Part shown: piece by piece, positions 63,501-64,000 of the stretch
Layout: each line of letters starts with the position of its first letter
Numbering within the stretch: the stretch's first letter is position 1
Assembly (NCBI GenBank): GCA_945910005.1
Contig: CAMDTW010000269.1
Span: forward strand, 1-64,000
Length of the DNA stretch: 64,000 bases
DNA from: Isoperla grammatica
Taxonomy: Eukaryota; Arthropoda; Insecta; Plecoptera; Perlodidae
Direction: 5' to 3'
Made by a program: the position numbers and the translations under genes
The notes under the pieces: generated by a model
Told to the model about the DNA's origin: nothing
The model's input: only the letters and a program-made list of their open reading frames with translations
Database searches by the model: none

Positions 63501-64000
63501 CACAATTTGTCCATTTCGTCACATTTCGCTACTTCTATAGAAGTTACACCCTCCGTTGAAAAATAAGAATTATAGGCTGCATTCTTCAAGAGTATAATGA
63601 AAATGCATAAATTGAGTTTTTTCGTCGTTTTTGGTTAAAATATGCATAAAAAATAGAAATTGGCTGATTTCAGTCTATCTACCACAAACTTCCAGTTTTA
63701 AGAGGAATCTTGCATACGGCTGGGATTCCTAAGGGTTTCAACCAAATTGCACAAATCGTTGTTTGTGAGCGTTTCAGGCTCCAATATGCACAATTTGTCC
63801 ATTTCGTTACATTTCGATAACATCTATAGAAGTTACACCCTCCGTCGAAAAATAAGAATTATAGGTTGCATTCTTTAAGAGTATAATGAAAATGCATTAA
63901 TTGAGTTTTTTCGTCGTTTTTGGTTAAAATAAGCATAAAAAATAGAAATTTGCTGATTTCAGTCTATCTACCACAAACTTCCAGTTTTAAGAGGAATCTT
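57514..64000 (+). repeat. Right block of individually diverged monomers, ending in a partial monomer
   Basis: About 22 monomers with many changes not seen elsewhere, for example cacaaattatcc (57,721), gctgggaatcc (57,943), gaaggtgaacc (60,073), gaacattacac (60,361), gcaataaatatag (61,333), gcaaacggcc (62,269), catataactggg (62,848), cttcgagtttt (63,402) and ttgtatacagctg (63,423). I saw no multi-monomer duplication inside it. Two B patches lie only one monomer apart (62,705 and 62,994), unique in the window. The last monomer starts at 63,871 and is cut after 130 bp by the window end. Confidence 0.78.

Larger units (their letters stand above)
1..64000 (+). repeat. 289-bp satellite DNA array filling the whole window
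   Basis: The landmark ttcttcaagag (or its variant ttctgaaagag) recurs every 289 bp from base 1 to the end: 1, 290, 579, 868, 1156, 1445 and so on to 63,871. All copies lie in the same orientation, and no spacer, inverted segment or unrelated insert was seen. About 221 monomers fit. A typical monomer (290-578) has 101 G+C bases, about 35%. Length drift is small and comes from one- to three-base indels, plus one 288-bp monomer deletion and one 17-bp insertion near 34.2-34.4 kb. The family looks like a eukaryotic heterochromatic satellite. I do not recognise the consensus as a named family. No gene is carried: the longest open frames are chance frames inside monomers that recur wherever the same variant recurs. 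Confidence 0.97.

Noticed and set aside
1..64000. CRISPR array
   Set aside because: The unit is 289 bp and repeats end to end with no unique spacers.

Overview
The whole 64 kb window is one uninterrupted head-to-tail tandem array of a single AT-rich satellite DNA family with a basic monomer of 289 bp (about 221 monomers, all on the same strand). I find no protein-coding gene, RNA gene, transposon, CRISPR array or single-copy sequence. Both ends of the window lie inside the array, and the last monomer is cut at base 64,000. A representative monomer (290-578) is about 35% G+C. The setting is therefore eukaryotic heterochromatin, most likely centromeric, pericentromeric or a comparable satellite block. 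The species cannot be read from the sequence. A ~290-bp satellite is known from the Drosophila subobscura/guanche group, but that is only a length match and needs a database search.

Monomers are closely related and fall into linked sequence variants. The T type carries aaaatatag, gattttagtc, ggctggg and aaattgcac. The C type carries aaaaaatag, gatttcagtc, ggccggg and aagttgac. There is a C derivative with catcaaaaatagac, a 288-bp derivative with acatcc plus gaggatc, and mosaics of these. In addition, 31 monomer junctions carry a strongly diverged ~95-bp patch (actactttag ... gttagtgtgcattctgaaag ... ttggtcg), while the rest of those monomers is ordinary.

Above the monomer level the array is built from nested and shuffled multi-monomer duplications. 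Left to right: 1-7,512 mixed monomers that also occur inside later blocks; 7,513-about 10,500 a partial 7-mer duplication (2,023 bp); about 10,561-14,602 two essentially identical 7-mers (2,021 bp each); 14,603-17,045 mixed; 17,046-19,357 two 4-mers (1,156 bp); 20,225-about 35,260 a 15-mer higher-order repeat (4,332 bp) in complete and broken copies, interrupted at about 27,020-29,240 by foreign-order monomers; 35,549-45,374 two nearly identical 17-mers (4,913 bp); 45,375-48,844 a reshuffled copy of 13,001-16,467; 48,845-50,291 a 5-mer block shared with 54,915-56,358; 50,867-52,022 monomer- and dimer-scale duplications; 52,891-55,202 two 4-mers (1,156 bp) plus a partial third; 57,514-64,000 monomers with more private changes and no long duplication that I could see.

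Nothing here acts as a gene set. What the sequence records is repeated unequal exchange and gene conversion at scales from 9 bp to about 5 kb. Because 289 is one more than a multiple of three, every reading frame shifts at each monomer, which explains why only short chance open frames (at most 85 codons) occur.
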